Below, one piece after another: positions 1-8,400 of a DNA stretch of 43,510 nucleotides. The first letter of the stretch is position 1; each line of letters starts with the position of its first letter. The DNA is taken from positions 1 through 43,510 of the IMG/VR virus record IMGVR_UViG_3300018411_000037; one strand, written 5' to 3'. The notes below the pieces were generated by a model that had not been told where the DNA came from, did not search any database, and worked only from the letters and a program-made list of their open reading frames with translations. Position numbers and translations under genes: made by a program. Source of the DNA: a virus.

Positions 1-31
1 ACGGTTGGTTGATAAAATGCAGAAAAGATAG
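1..31 (+). CDS. Possible 3' end of an upstream gene (partial)
   Basis: The window opens inside or just after an upstream gene. The frame starting at base 2 stays open for nine codons (ending ...DKMQKR) and stops with TAG at 29-31, 14 bases before the next start. Frame 1 stops sooner, at TGA 10-12. The true frame cannot be decided from so few codons, and no function can be assigned. Confidence 0.3.
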   Translation, partial: RLVDKMQKR

Positions 32-45
32 TCAGGAGAATAGAA

Positions 46-747
46 ATGAGTATTATAAAAAATGCTTTAAAAAAAGAAATAAGAGAGAATAATTTACAAC
101 AATTCGGCGACACCACGGCCACTATTCTTGAATATGATATTATATCGAACACTGCAACCATTCGTTTTATGAATCCTAATGGCGAAGGTTATCTCCTAAG
201 AAAAAATGTTCATGTATCCAATACTATGGGAGGTGTTACAGGGTCTGGTCTTTATTCAGGCCAGCTCTGTAACATTTCTTTTATCAAAAATAACGTCCAC
301 AATCCGATTATTACTGGAGTCATGTCAAATAACTACAATACAAAAACAACCAGTGGACAGGGGGCTTTCTTGGTCGACAACACTATCTTAGAAGTCAAAG
401 AGCCAGAAGAAATTACCCCAATGATTGAATCATGGATTGAAAAAGATAATGAGAATGTCAATAAATATCAGACAGACTTAGGGGACTATACAAATATCGA
501 CTCCTTTCAAAAAGCAAATGATGCGGTTCGGTCTCTTGACAAATACAGCCCCAGAGACCAAGGCATCACGCATCTTGATACAAAGTCTACGATTAAGTTA
601 AAAGAAAACGGGGATATCGATATCTTTGTTGACGGTAATTTAGGAATTCGAATTTCACCAAAAGACAAGTCCGTTAATATACATGGCACAGTCAAAGTTA
701 ATAATAAAGTAATTAACTTTGATGATGAAACAAACACAAAGGAGTGA
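46..747 (+). CDS. Baseplate spike / gpV-like assembly protein
   Basis: A 233-residue protein that looks like a phage baseplate assembly protein V or central spike component. It has a short N-terminal helix, then an OB-fold-like segment at about residues 22-95 with alternating strands: ATILEYD, ATIRFMNP, GQLCNISFI and NPIITGVM. The turn from GQLCNISF to NPIITG is typical of gpV/gp5-type OB domains. The C-terminal third (DGNLGIRISPKDKSVNIHG) looks like the start of a beta-helical spike. In contractile tails this class sits on the tail axis and pierces the host envelope. AGGAGA at 34-39 supports the ATG at 46, and the stop is 7 bases before the gp25-like gene. The assignment rests on fold pattern and neighbours, because no catalytic motif is present. 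Confidence 0.6.
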   Translation: MSIIKNALKKEIRENNLQQFGDTTATILEYDIISNTATIRFMNPNGEGYLLRKNVHVSNTMGGVTGSGLYSGQLCNISFIKNNVHNPIITGVMSNNYNTKTTSGQGAFLVDNTILEVKEPEEITPMIESWIEKDNENVNKYQTDLGDYTNIDSFQKANDAVRSLDKYSPRDQGITHLDTKSTIKLKENGDIDIFVDGNLGIRISPKDKSVNIHGTVKVNNKVINFDDETNTKE

Positions 748-754
748 TATAATC

Positions 755-1192
755 ATGATAGATGGATTTGATTTCGGATTTAGTCCGGAAGGGGAAATTA
801 CGATTGATGAATTAACCCATGATATCAAAAAACAAACAAACGATGATTTAAGAATACAGCTAGCTTATAACCGAGTTAAGTCTATTTCAAGAACATGGTA
901 CATTGATAAGATAGGCGCAGACCTTGAAGAAATCATTGGCCGACCATGCACAAAAGAAATCGTTGATTACGGTAAACTTAAAATAATTGAGGCAATTACT
1001 TTTGACAATGTCTGGGCCAAAGAGGATATTTTTATCAAAGCTACCATTATCGATAATACAAAAATTACTTACAATATTTACTTAAAGATAGTTCAGCAAG
1101 AAAGCGAAGATACTTACTCTTACGAGATTATTGCTGAATTAGATTTAGTTAAAGGTGTCTTTGTCCGATACGGCTGGGAACCAAGAAGATAA
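755..1192 (+). CDS. Baseplate wedge protein, gp25/XkdS-like
   Basis: A protein of about 145 residues, the size expected for gp25/W-type baseplate wedge proteins, which form the inner wedge with the J-type protein. The central segment DLRIQLAYNRVKSISRTW, followed by DLEEIIGRPCTKE, matches the DUF2634/XkdS-like pattern. The C-terminus gives alternating strands (DNVWAKEDIFIKATI, NIYLKIV). I chose the ATG at 755 because AAAGGAG at 738-744 lies ten bases upstream. The same frame stays open to an earlier ATG at 719, but that start lies inside the preceding gene and has no ribosome binding site. The gp25-J order is the normal one in contractile tails, although here a Kelch gene separates the two. 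Confidence 0.6.
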   Translation: MIDGFDFGFSPEGEITIDELTHDIKKQTNDDLRIQLAYNRVKSISRTWYIDKIGADLEEIIGRPCTKEIVDYGKLKIIEAITFDNVWAKEDIFIKATIIDNTKITYNIYLKIVQQESEDTYSYEIIAELDLVKGVFVRYGWEPRR

Positions 1193-1221
1193 TAATTTAA
1201 AAAGCAAAAGGAGGACTAAAA

Positions 1222-1764
1222 GTGAGTGAAGTAATAAGGTTTGACATATTAAAATATCCGTCAAACTTACCATATAATGTTTATGCACATACTGCAACAA
1301 AAGTCGGTACAGATATTTATCTTATGGGAGGGATAACAACAGGAACAACTCAAATTAATAAAAATTACAAATATAATACTTTGACAAATACTTGGTCACA
1401 ACTAGAGCCAGTCCCGTACAATGTGGCTAGACATAAGGCAATTGTCATAGGAACCGATATTTTTTTAATGGGAGGAACGTCAATCGGCACTACAAGTATT
1501 AATAAAAATTATAAATACGACACTTTAAATAATACATGGGATATCATGACAGCAATGCCGTATGCCGTACATTATCATACAGCAACACTAATAGACGATG
1601 ACATCTATCTTATGGGTGGATTAATAAATGGAAGCACTATAAGCAATACTGATTTCGTTATGTCAACCATTTTTTCTTTAACTCCAGAAGAAATTGCGCT
1701 AGAAAAATCAAATAGATTAAAATCATTATATATATTACTGAAAGAACTAAATTTTAAAATATAA
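1222..1764 (+). CDS. Kelch-repeat protein inserted among baseplate genes
   Basis: A 180-residue protein with three clear Kelch-type repeats at about residues 18-66, 67-113 and 114-150. Each carries the signature of H-T-A (or H-K-A), a hydrophobic strand ending in LMGG, an aromatic-rich strand with NKNYKY or similar, and a tryptophan near the end (NTWSQL, NTWDIM). Kelch repeats are single blades of a beta-propeller, and complete propellers usually need five to seven blades. This chain has three, so it would have to be a partial propeller or assemble as a multimer. The C-terminal 35 residues (SLTPEEIALEKSNRLKSL) form a helix of unknown role. The GTG start at 1222 follows GGAGG at 1211-1215. The gene interrupts the usual adjacency of gp25-like and J-like genes, which suggests an acquired surface-binding or assembly accessory gene. 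Confidence 0.75.
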   Translation: MSEVIRFDILKYPSNLPYNVYAHTATKVGTDIYLMGGITTGTTQINKNYKYNTLTNTWSQLEPVPYNVARHKAIVIGTDIFLMGGTSIGTTSINKNYKYDTLNNTWDIMTAMPYAVHYHTATLIDDDIYLMGGLINGSTISNTDFVMSTIFSLTPEEIALEKSNRLKSLYILLKELNFKI

Positions 1765-1782
1765 TAAAAAGGAGGTATACCT

Positions 1783-2601
1783 ATGAATGTTTTAAATACA
1801 AAAACACTTGAAGAGTTAATTCAAGAATCAACAGCAGATTTACAAGCTGTAGGTTTTTCAACAGCTCCTGGGGCAATTGCTAAGTTATTCATGAATATCG
1901 TTAATGAAAACATTGCTAACTTATACAATACGCTTACCGTAAATCACCTTCGAGCTTTTGTTACAACGGCAAAAGACGATGGATTGGATGCAATCGGAGT
2001 CCTTGTTCGCTGCAAAAGACTTCCTAATGAATCCAATGATAACTATCGATTTCGGGTAACTAATCAATGTGCAACCTTAGCGACATCCAACGAAACCGCC
2101 ATCCGCCTAACGGCGTTAACTGTGGATAAAGTTCAAGACATTGTTCTTAAACCTTATTCAATGGGAGCTGGCTCTTTTACGGTTATTGTTCTTACTGATG
2201 AAGATGTTACCAAAAGTGATATCTTGGCAAAGGTCTATGGAAGACTATTAGACGTACATGGTTACGGTGTTCGCTATAACGTTGTAACGCCGACTCTTAC
2301 TTATGTCTCGATTAAGCATCGTATTTTTATTCAGGACGCCTTATCTGATACTGAAAAACAAGAGATTCGATACAATGTACAACTGGCTTTAGTAAAATAT
2401 TTATCAAGCCTATCAATTGGCGAAGGAATTGTTTTAGATAAAATAACACAAGTTATCATGAATGTTTCAAGTCATATCATTCAAGAAAGCAACATGACTT
2501 TTTATATCAACGGAGAGAAAGCTTTATATGTTAATCAGTCGTGTCGTTGGTTTGAACGTTTTATTGTCTCAAAAGAAGCTGACAATGTCGTTATTGTATA
2601 A
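1783..2601 (+). CDS. Baseplate J-like wedge protein
   Basis: A 272-residue member of the baseplate J-like (gpJ/T4 gp6-type) family. Visible family features are an N-terminal region that wraps the wedge (LEELIQESTADLQAVGFSTAPGAIAKLF), the internal motif CKRLPNESNDNYRFRV, and a conserved alternating strand-helix C-terminal half. Nearby is the DKITQVIMNVSSHI helix. J-like proteins form the ring of the baseplate that couples receptor binding to sheath contraction. The ATG at 1783 follows an AGGAGG element at 1771-1776. The next gene starts 18 bases after the stop and has a related ...RLP.E.N..Y..R motif. Confidence 0.75.
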   Translation: MNVLNTKTLEELIQESTADLQAVGFSTAPGAIAKLFMNIVNENIANLYNTLTVNHLRAFVTTAKDDGLDAIGVLVRCKRLPNESNDNYRFRVTNQCATLATSNETAIRLTALTVDKVQDIVLKPYSMGAGSFTVIVLTDEDVTKSDILAKVYGRLLDVHGYGVRYNVVTPTLTYVSIKHRIFIQDALSDTEKQEIRYNVQLALVKYLSSLSIGEGIVLDKITQVIMNVSSHIIQESNMTFYINGEKALYVNQSCRWFERFIVSKEADNVVIV

Positions 2602-2619
2602 CGCAGAAAGGAGGATTCA

Positions 2620-3732
2620 ATGGCTGATTTGACATTTGCAAAATACACGAATGCAATTTTAAACGCATTACCCCATTGGTTTAAAATCCGAAAAGATTCA
2701 TCCAATAGTATTGGTGCTCGATTCTTAAATGTTTGCGGCTTAGAACTTGATGATGCTCGCTATGTCATTGATTATGCATATCAACAATGCTATATCGAAA
2801 CAGCGGATATTACTCAAGTCGATTTTTGCTATAAAACAATTGTCCCCATGCCACTAAAAACAGCGAACTTAAAATTTGTCTATGCAAATAATACTAACTT
2901 AATTCGAGCAAAAGATATTAAAGAGTTTTTTGGCATTGACCAAAATGGCATCCAAGATAAAACATTGCATTCGTTTGATTCTTATCTCGTAGACGAAGAA
3001 AGAAATATTATTTATGTCCGGCAACGTTTCAATGCTGACGCAATTAATTCTAACGGCAAGATAAGACTAACTTTTAATGACGACAGCCAATACACCAGAG
3101 CATTAATTCCCCATCAAGTGTGGAATTTTTTTGATGAACTGGGTGCGCTGGTTTCATGTCCTAGACTGCCACAAGAACCGAATATCGAATATAAGAAAAG
3201 AATCCTCGATGTCTTTACGAACAAAGCAGGAGCAAGCCTTAATGGGCTTGTAAATGGTATCGGTAGAGAGCTGGCCATTCGAAGAATTCTAACATGGTCA
3301 GACCCAAGTAAAGATATTGAACTTGAAGATGCTATGATTGTTTTAAACTCGATTACCGTTAATGACAAATATGTCGATAAGTCTAAGATATTTCTGACAG
3401 CAACCGGAACAGTTATGATAAAAGCAGATGCGACAATTGCTCCCGGCAGCCCGGTCAGTTATGTCTATGGTCTTGAAATGCATCAGTTATTTAATCAAGA
3501 TGACATTAAGTTATATAACGAATTGTTTACTGTTGAGAAAAAGCCCAAGACAAAGCTTAAACAATACATTGATATTTTAAATTCAGAGTCGCCAATCTTT
3601 TGGGATAGTTTTCACTGGAATGAGCATTTCTGGAATCAAAACGAAGCCAATGTTTCTGGGCTGGGGCTTATTCCACATCTGTATGATGGTTCAATCAAAG
3701 GTTTTAGAAATTATAAACGCAAGGGGGTGTAA
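2620..3732 (+). CDS. Second baseplate wedge protein (tail protein I / J-like motif)
   Basis: A 370-residue structural protein. The N-terminus (residues about 5-65: NAILNALPHWFKIRKDSSNSIGA, then DDARYVIDYAYQQ) resembles the start of tail protein I-type wedge proteins. The middle holds CPRLPQEPNIEYKKRILDVF at about residues 183-202. This parallels the CKRLPNESNDNYRFRV motif of the preceding J-like protein, so the two may share a domain. The C-terminus is rich in Trp and His (WDSFHWNEHFWNQNE). The gene follows its neighbour by 18 bases with AAAGGAGG ahead of the ATG, and the next gene begins four bases after its stop. The most likely role is an outer wedge part linking the J ring to fibres, but this rests mainly on position. 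Confidence 0.5.
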   Translation: MADLTFAKYTNAILNALPHWFKIRKDSSNSIGARFLNVCGLELDDARYVIDYAYQQCYIETADITQVDFCYKTIVPMPLKTANLKFVYANNTNLIRAKDIKEFFGIDQNGIQDKTLHSFDSYLVDEERNIIYVRQRFNADAINSNGKIRLTFNDDSQYTRALIPHQVWNFFDELGALVSCPRLPQEPNIEYKKRILDVFTNKAGASLNGLVNGIGRELAIRRILTWSDPSKDIELEDAMIVLNSITVNDKYVDKSKIFLTATGTVMIKADATIAPGSPVSYVYGLEMHQLFNQDDIKLYNELFTVEKKPKTKLKQYIDILNSESPIFWDSFHWNEHFWNQNEANVSGLGLIPHLYDGSIKGFRNYKRKGV

Positions 3733-3735
3733 CCC

Positions 3736-5100
3736 TTGTCGATAGAAATCACGCCTCCTTTTGATAAATGGAACCAAGAATCAGATGCCTTTATTGCTGT
3801 TTTTAAAGCTTTTGACGATAAAGGAAATAAATGTAAAGGCGATAAGTTTTTCATTGAATACGGCCTTACGTATGACGGAACCATGCCTAATTTGGGAGCA
3901 CTGACAAAACTTGACAGCGATGCCAGTGGATTAATTATATTAACAATTACGATGCCTTGTGTTATTAGTCTTTACGGTTCTTATGCTCATGATGTTTATG
4001 ACAGCAGCAAAGGGATGATAAGACAAGAACTTGGTATTAATTACCAAATAACATTTCAGCCAATCATAATAGGGTTCAGCGCTATTTATTCCGGCCAGCC
4101 TGTTCCCATAACAGACAATTTTGACTATATGGAGTTAACTATTATTGCTCATATGAGTGACGGTTCAAAAATAGTAGATGGAATTGATGGTTGTGTTATT
4201 AATCGATTCGATATTGATATCGTTGGTGACAACATAAGAACGGTTACCTATAATGACCTATCTCTTGGGGTTATCTGGATAGCTGAATTTACAGTTATCG
4301 GTATCCCCAAATTATTATTTATCCAGTCTTATTATACATCTTACAAGAAAATCATCGGTGATAGAATATTACCCAGCGAAGTATCGGTTACCGGAACATA
4401 TTTAACAGAGCTTGATAAACAAGAAGAAGTTGAATTAACCGAAGACCGATGGTACTTTGTCGATATTCCTATTATTACTGAATCAAACAATGGAATTATA
4501 ACAATCGGATATAACGGATGCATATCAACAATTACTGTTCTTTATGAAACAACTACCTTTTTGCAATTGAATGTTTGGTATGAAGGTGATAAAATAGAAG
4601 TCGGTAGTTCTTACAGCCCAGAAAATCTAGCTATTTATTTAACTTATCCCGAAGAGCCTGACAAAATACGTATTACTCATAAAGAATGTACAATCTCTTC
4701 ATACGAGGTAACAAAAGAAGGTTGGAACTGGTTTACAGCAACTTATAATTACGAACTCAAAAAAGTAAAACAATGGTTTCCTGTCTTGGGTATCGTCTCA
4801 AAACAATACATCAATTTAGATTTTAAGGTATTATATATTGACGATATAACAAAACAAGAGACAGATTACACAGATACGTTTAAGTTAGCCATGACAACAC
4901 AGGATATTCTTTTTATTTCATGGGATATATTCTTAGCAAAAGTAAACGAATTAGCTTTATACGGTCTGTACATTGTAACAGCTCCAAGAGGAAAAGGACT
5001 ATCAAATCAACATGATACAGACTGGGAGGTCTTGTGCATTAACAATACAACACTTAAAGCAAGTATAAAATATTTTTATAAGGAGGAAGAAAATGGCTAA
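3736..5100 (+). CDS. Virion protein with Ig-like domains
   Basis: A 454-residue protein predicted to be almost all beta. Residues 1-105 open with an FDKWNQESDAFIAVFKAFDD segment typical of Ig-like domains that carry a 'Gly-x-x-Leu/Ile' strand. At about residues 110-195 and again at 275-350 the chain shows the repeat pattern FSAIYSGQPVPI...SDGSK and LNVWYEGDKIEVGSSY. This is the same aYxGp.V.vg..y...v.a.YsdG pattern found in the four repeats of the gene at 27749. I infer a baseplate or fibre component with stacked Ig-like modules. The start is TTG at 3736, with a GGGGG-type site at 3723-3727. The 3' end overlaps the next ATG by eight bases, implying coupled translation. Confidence 0.5.
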   Translation: MSIEITPPFDKWNQESDAFIAVFKAFDDKGNKCKGDKFFIEYGLTYDGTMPNLGALTKLDSDASGLIILTITMPCVISLYGSYAHDVYDSSKGMIRQELGINYQITFQPIIIGFSAIYSGQPVPITDNFDYMELTIIAHMSDGSKIVDGIDGCVINRFDIDIVGDNIRTVTYNDLSLGVIWIAEFTVIGIPKLLFIQSYYTSYKKIIGDRILPSEVSVTGTYLTELDKQEEVELTEDRWYFVDIPIITESNNGIITIGYNGCISTITVLYETTTFLQLNVWYEGDKIEVGSSYSPENLAIYLTYPEEPDKIRITHKECTISSYEVTKEGWNWFTATYNYELKKVKQWFPVLGIVSKQYINLDFKVLYIDDITKQETDYTDTFKLAMTTQDILFISWDIFLAKVNELALYGLYIVTAPRGKGLSNQHDTDWEVLCINNTTLKASIKYFYKEEENG

Positions 5101-5443
5101 GCGACCAATTGAAAGAAACGATGGCAAAAAAGAAACGTATGAGGATTTAAAGGTGATTGAAATAATCCCGGAACCAGAAGTGATGCTGGCGGCAATGCCT
5201 GAAACAGCGCCTGAAGAAATAGCACCTAAAGAGACGATTGAAAAAAATCCAGTAATCATTGCAAAAGTTCCAACGGTGTTCAGGAGCAGCCCCAATCTAA
5301 GTTCAGAATACATCAAAGGAACGATGCCAGTTGGTGTAGCATTTGAGATTATCAGTGAATACAAAAGCAAAATCTATGGCGAGTTTTATAAACTCCAAAA
5401 TGGAATGTACATTACAAAGGGTGGCCTGTACGCAATAAGTTAA
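5093..5443 (+). CDS. Small SH3b-like virion-associated protein
   Basis: A 116-residue protein in two parts. The first is a charged, Pro/Glu-rich and probably flexible N-terminus (residues 1-50). The second is a compact C-terminal domain (residues 52-116) with the bacterial SH3 pattern: VPTVFRSSPNLSSEYIKGTM, then PVGVAFEIISEY, then EFYKLQNGMYITKGG. SH3b domains bind peptidoglycan or form protein interfaces. No catalytic domain accompanies it here, so it probably bridges or decorates the baseplate rather than lysing cells. Its ATG overlaps the end of the preceding gene and has AAGGAGG upstream. The giant vWA protein follows 13 bases later. Confidence 0.6.
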   Translation: MAKRPIERNDGKKETYEDLKVIEIIPEPEVMLAAMPETAPEEIAPKETIEKNPVIIAKVPTVFRSSPNLSSEYIKGTMPVGVAFEIISEYKSKIYGEFYKLQNGMYITKGGLYAIS

Positions 5444-5456
5444 GAGAGGGATATAC

Positions 5457-8400
5457 ATGATAATTCAATACAATATTGTCTTGACCATTGCCAACCTTAC
5501 CAACAATGGAACAAGTAAATTCAGTAAGGTGTTTGAAACAGATTTAAGCGCTACCGGCGCTTTGTTGTATAATAATTATCATATCTTATCCGAAGGCGTG
5601 TATGTACTTGATATGTTTGATGCTGAAGTCAGCGCTTACTGTACCGCAATGGGAATTACAAAATCCTCGATTGAGATTGATGAATTTGAAATTGTTGCTC
5701 TTACTGAGCGTACAGAAGTGTTTTTCGAATCAGCGGGTGAAGATAATTCGTTATCACTTAAACCCATTATCAAATGTTATGTTCTCCCGAAATATGATGC
5801 ATTAAAAGTCCCTAGTCTGACTGGTGTGGCCTACGATAGTAATACAATTATCTGGTCATGGCCAAATGACGAAGGGTTTGCTCATTATCTTGTAACCGAA
5901 GCAATCGACCCTAATAGTGCAGCGAGCAGTGATAAAATCATTGCTCAGCTCCCTATTGGGGCTGTTTCATATACAGAGACCGGTTTGGACCCAAATACCG
6001 CCTACACACGAAGATTGATTAATTATACTGATGAACAAACGTCGTCACCGTCGCCCAGCGTGACCATAACGACAGAGACCGCTCAAATATCACAATCGTT
6101 AGAGCAATATACTATTCCTAAGAATTATGACTTTACAACAGATGATAATGAGCGAGAATTGATTCAAGAAAACCTCGAAGCCTTTCATTCCGGTGTTGGG
6201 GATTTTACCGATTTAAAAGTCTATAAGCAAATGGATGCAGACTTTTACCAAAAGTTTAAAGCTTATTTTGAACTAACTGGTAGACGCATCCAACGAGAGA
6301 AGCGTTATGACCAAGTCGGTTTTTATTATAAAATCTGTTTAGAGGCTCAAGAAACAATCGAAGAACAAGAAGGCGAAGTTACGTTTGACATCGATGTATA
6401 TCCCCGAGAATGGGTATCGATTCAACAATACATGTATGCGTCTATGCCAGTTTTAGTTTATGCTAAACTTTATGCTACGATTTTACTTCGAAAAGAAGAA
6501 CCAGAAACAAATTTTGTCGATATTGAAATTCTTGAAGAAGTCTGGGAGCCAGGAGAGCTTGTAACTGATTTTATTGGTGGTAAAATACGAGTTGTATTTG
6601 TTCTTGACGCAACATGGTCAATTTATCATTTGGGCGGCGGTTCTAGTGATGCATATCGTAACGCAATTCGACAAGGTGTTGTAAATTGTATTGACGATAT
6701 AGAAGCTAAAAAGGTTCAGGTTGGAATTAATACAGGTACAGAACCAACTGTAGAATATAACTTAATTGTTTTTACAGCGGGAACGCATAATCACGCTTCA
6801 ACAGGAACAGCTATTCGAGGCGTATCTGGCTGGACTAGCGCTGGCGGAGCAAAAGATTGGGTTGATAATGATAATCCAGGAAGAGAAGAGGCCTTTAGTT
6901 CTTTTAATGGATATGATTTAACCGATGGAAACACCTCTTGGTATGGAGGACTTGAAGAGGCCTGTAATATTATATTAGCAAGTAAAAACGAAGACAGCGA
7001 AAGAAAACATATAACTTTATTTTTCTCTGATGGATTTCCAAATACAATTGGACATAGCCAATACGGAGGAGACCTTCTTAATAATAGTAGTGACCAAGAG
7101 ACAGTTCTATACCGAGGAAACGAACCATATGATGGCGTATTGGGAAGCGGGCGAGGAAGTATTCGATGGGTAGCAGGCGTTCTTAAAGCTCGATGCGATA
7201 TGACTGCATGTATTGTTTATCAAAACGGCGCATATAATTCAGGTGGAGTATGGCATTATAACGACTACCATGATAACTGGTACAACGAACACTACTCGGC
7301 AGGTTTTATTTCAGCTGCTCATACATTAGTTGGTGTTGACGGTAACCCCGACGTTGGGCCTAGCGGTACTAAATTTGACGGTCGATATTTTTGGACTGAC
7401 TTAAATTCATTAACCACAATGTTTGAAAAGATTGTTCAAAATATTATGCATCAAACACAATTACCAGATGTTTTCAAAGGCTTTACAACAAGAACAGAGC
7501 GAATTAATATTAACTCTAGCATTGACTCCGTCAAAGCTGTTAATATTGAGTCAGCTTTACTTGGCCCATTCGAATTTAATAAAACAAAAACACCTATTTT
7601 TTATAACTCAAAAGAAAAACGAGCTACAATGGACAAAACTGGCTTTATTCGACCTCGAATTCAAAAAATAAGCACTAGGTCAGTTTATGATTTATTACTA
7701 GACGCAGCTAAGTTAACTCCAGAATGGGGAGCTGGATATAATTTACCAGTCGGAACAACTGATGGTAGTTATATAATTAAAGGCTTACATGTTAAAGACA
7801 CTTATGCATACGCTGATGAAGATGTTATGACCAGTGCTACTTTTAATACCTCAGACCTTGAAGATGGTATGACTGGAACGGTTAATGTTTATACTGATGT
7901 TGATAAAGCCGGAACAACTACAACTTTCGGAGATGATTGTTATTTGGTTTCTCAAGGTAATTATGTCTATATTGATGGCTACACTGATGGCATTATTTAT
8001 GATGGTACTCGTTATGTTTCTGTTGAACTTAATGCTTATAATCGGCCAAGTGAAATCTTAATTGATGCTGGAGGTGACTACAGTGACCAGTTATATAACC
8101 GCAAAAATGAAAACATTAACTACAGCGGCAGTCAGTCCGAAATTGACTCAGTTGTTACTATCTTAGAAATCGATGAAGATATTTATCTAACTGGATATCC
8201 AAATCTTGTTAAACGTGGCGACACCCTTTATATCAATGATTTAACGAATAATTTAGTTGCTCATATTGACGTTCATTGGGAGTCGCCGATATTAAATTAT
8301 CGATTTAACTTAGAAGACCCGGATGCAAAAACACCATATTATGAAATACTTCCAAAAGCAAATCCACAAAACAATCATTTATGCATTGTCTTATTGCATG

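Noticed and set aside
5002-5370. Minus-strand open frame opposite the SH3-like gene, and other antisense or shifted frames in the window
   Set aside because: They have no ribosome sites or domain patterns, and lie opposite clear + strand genes. They are consequences of codon bias.
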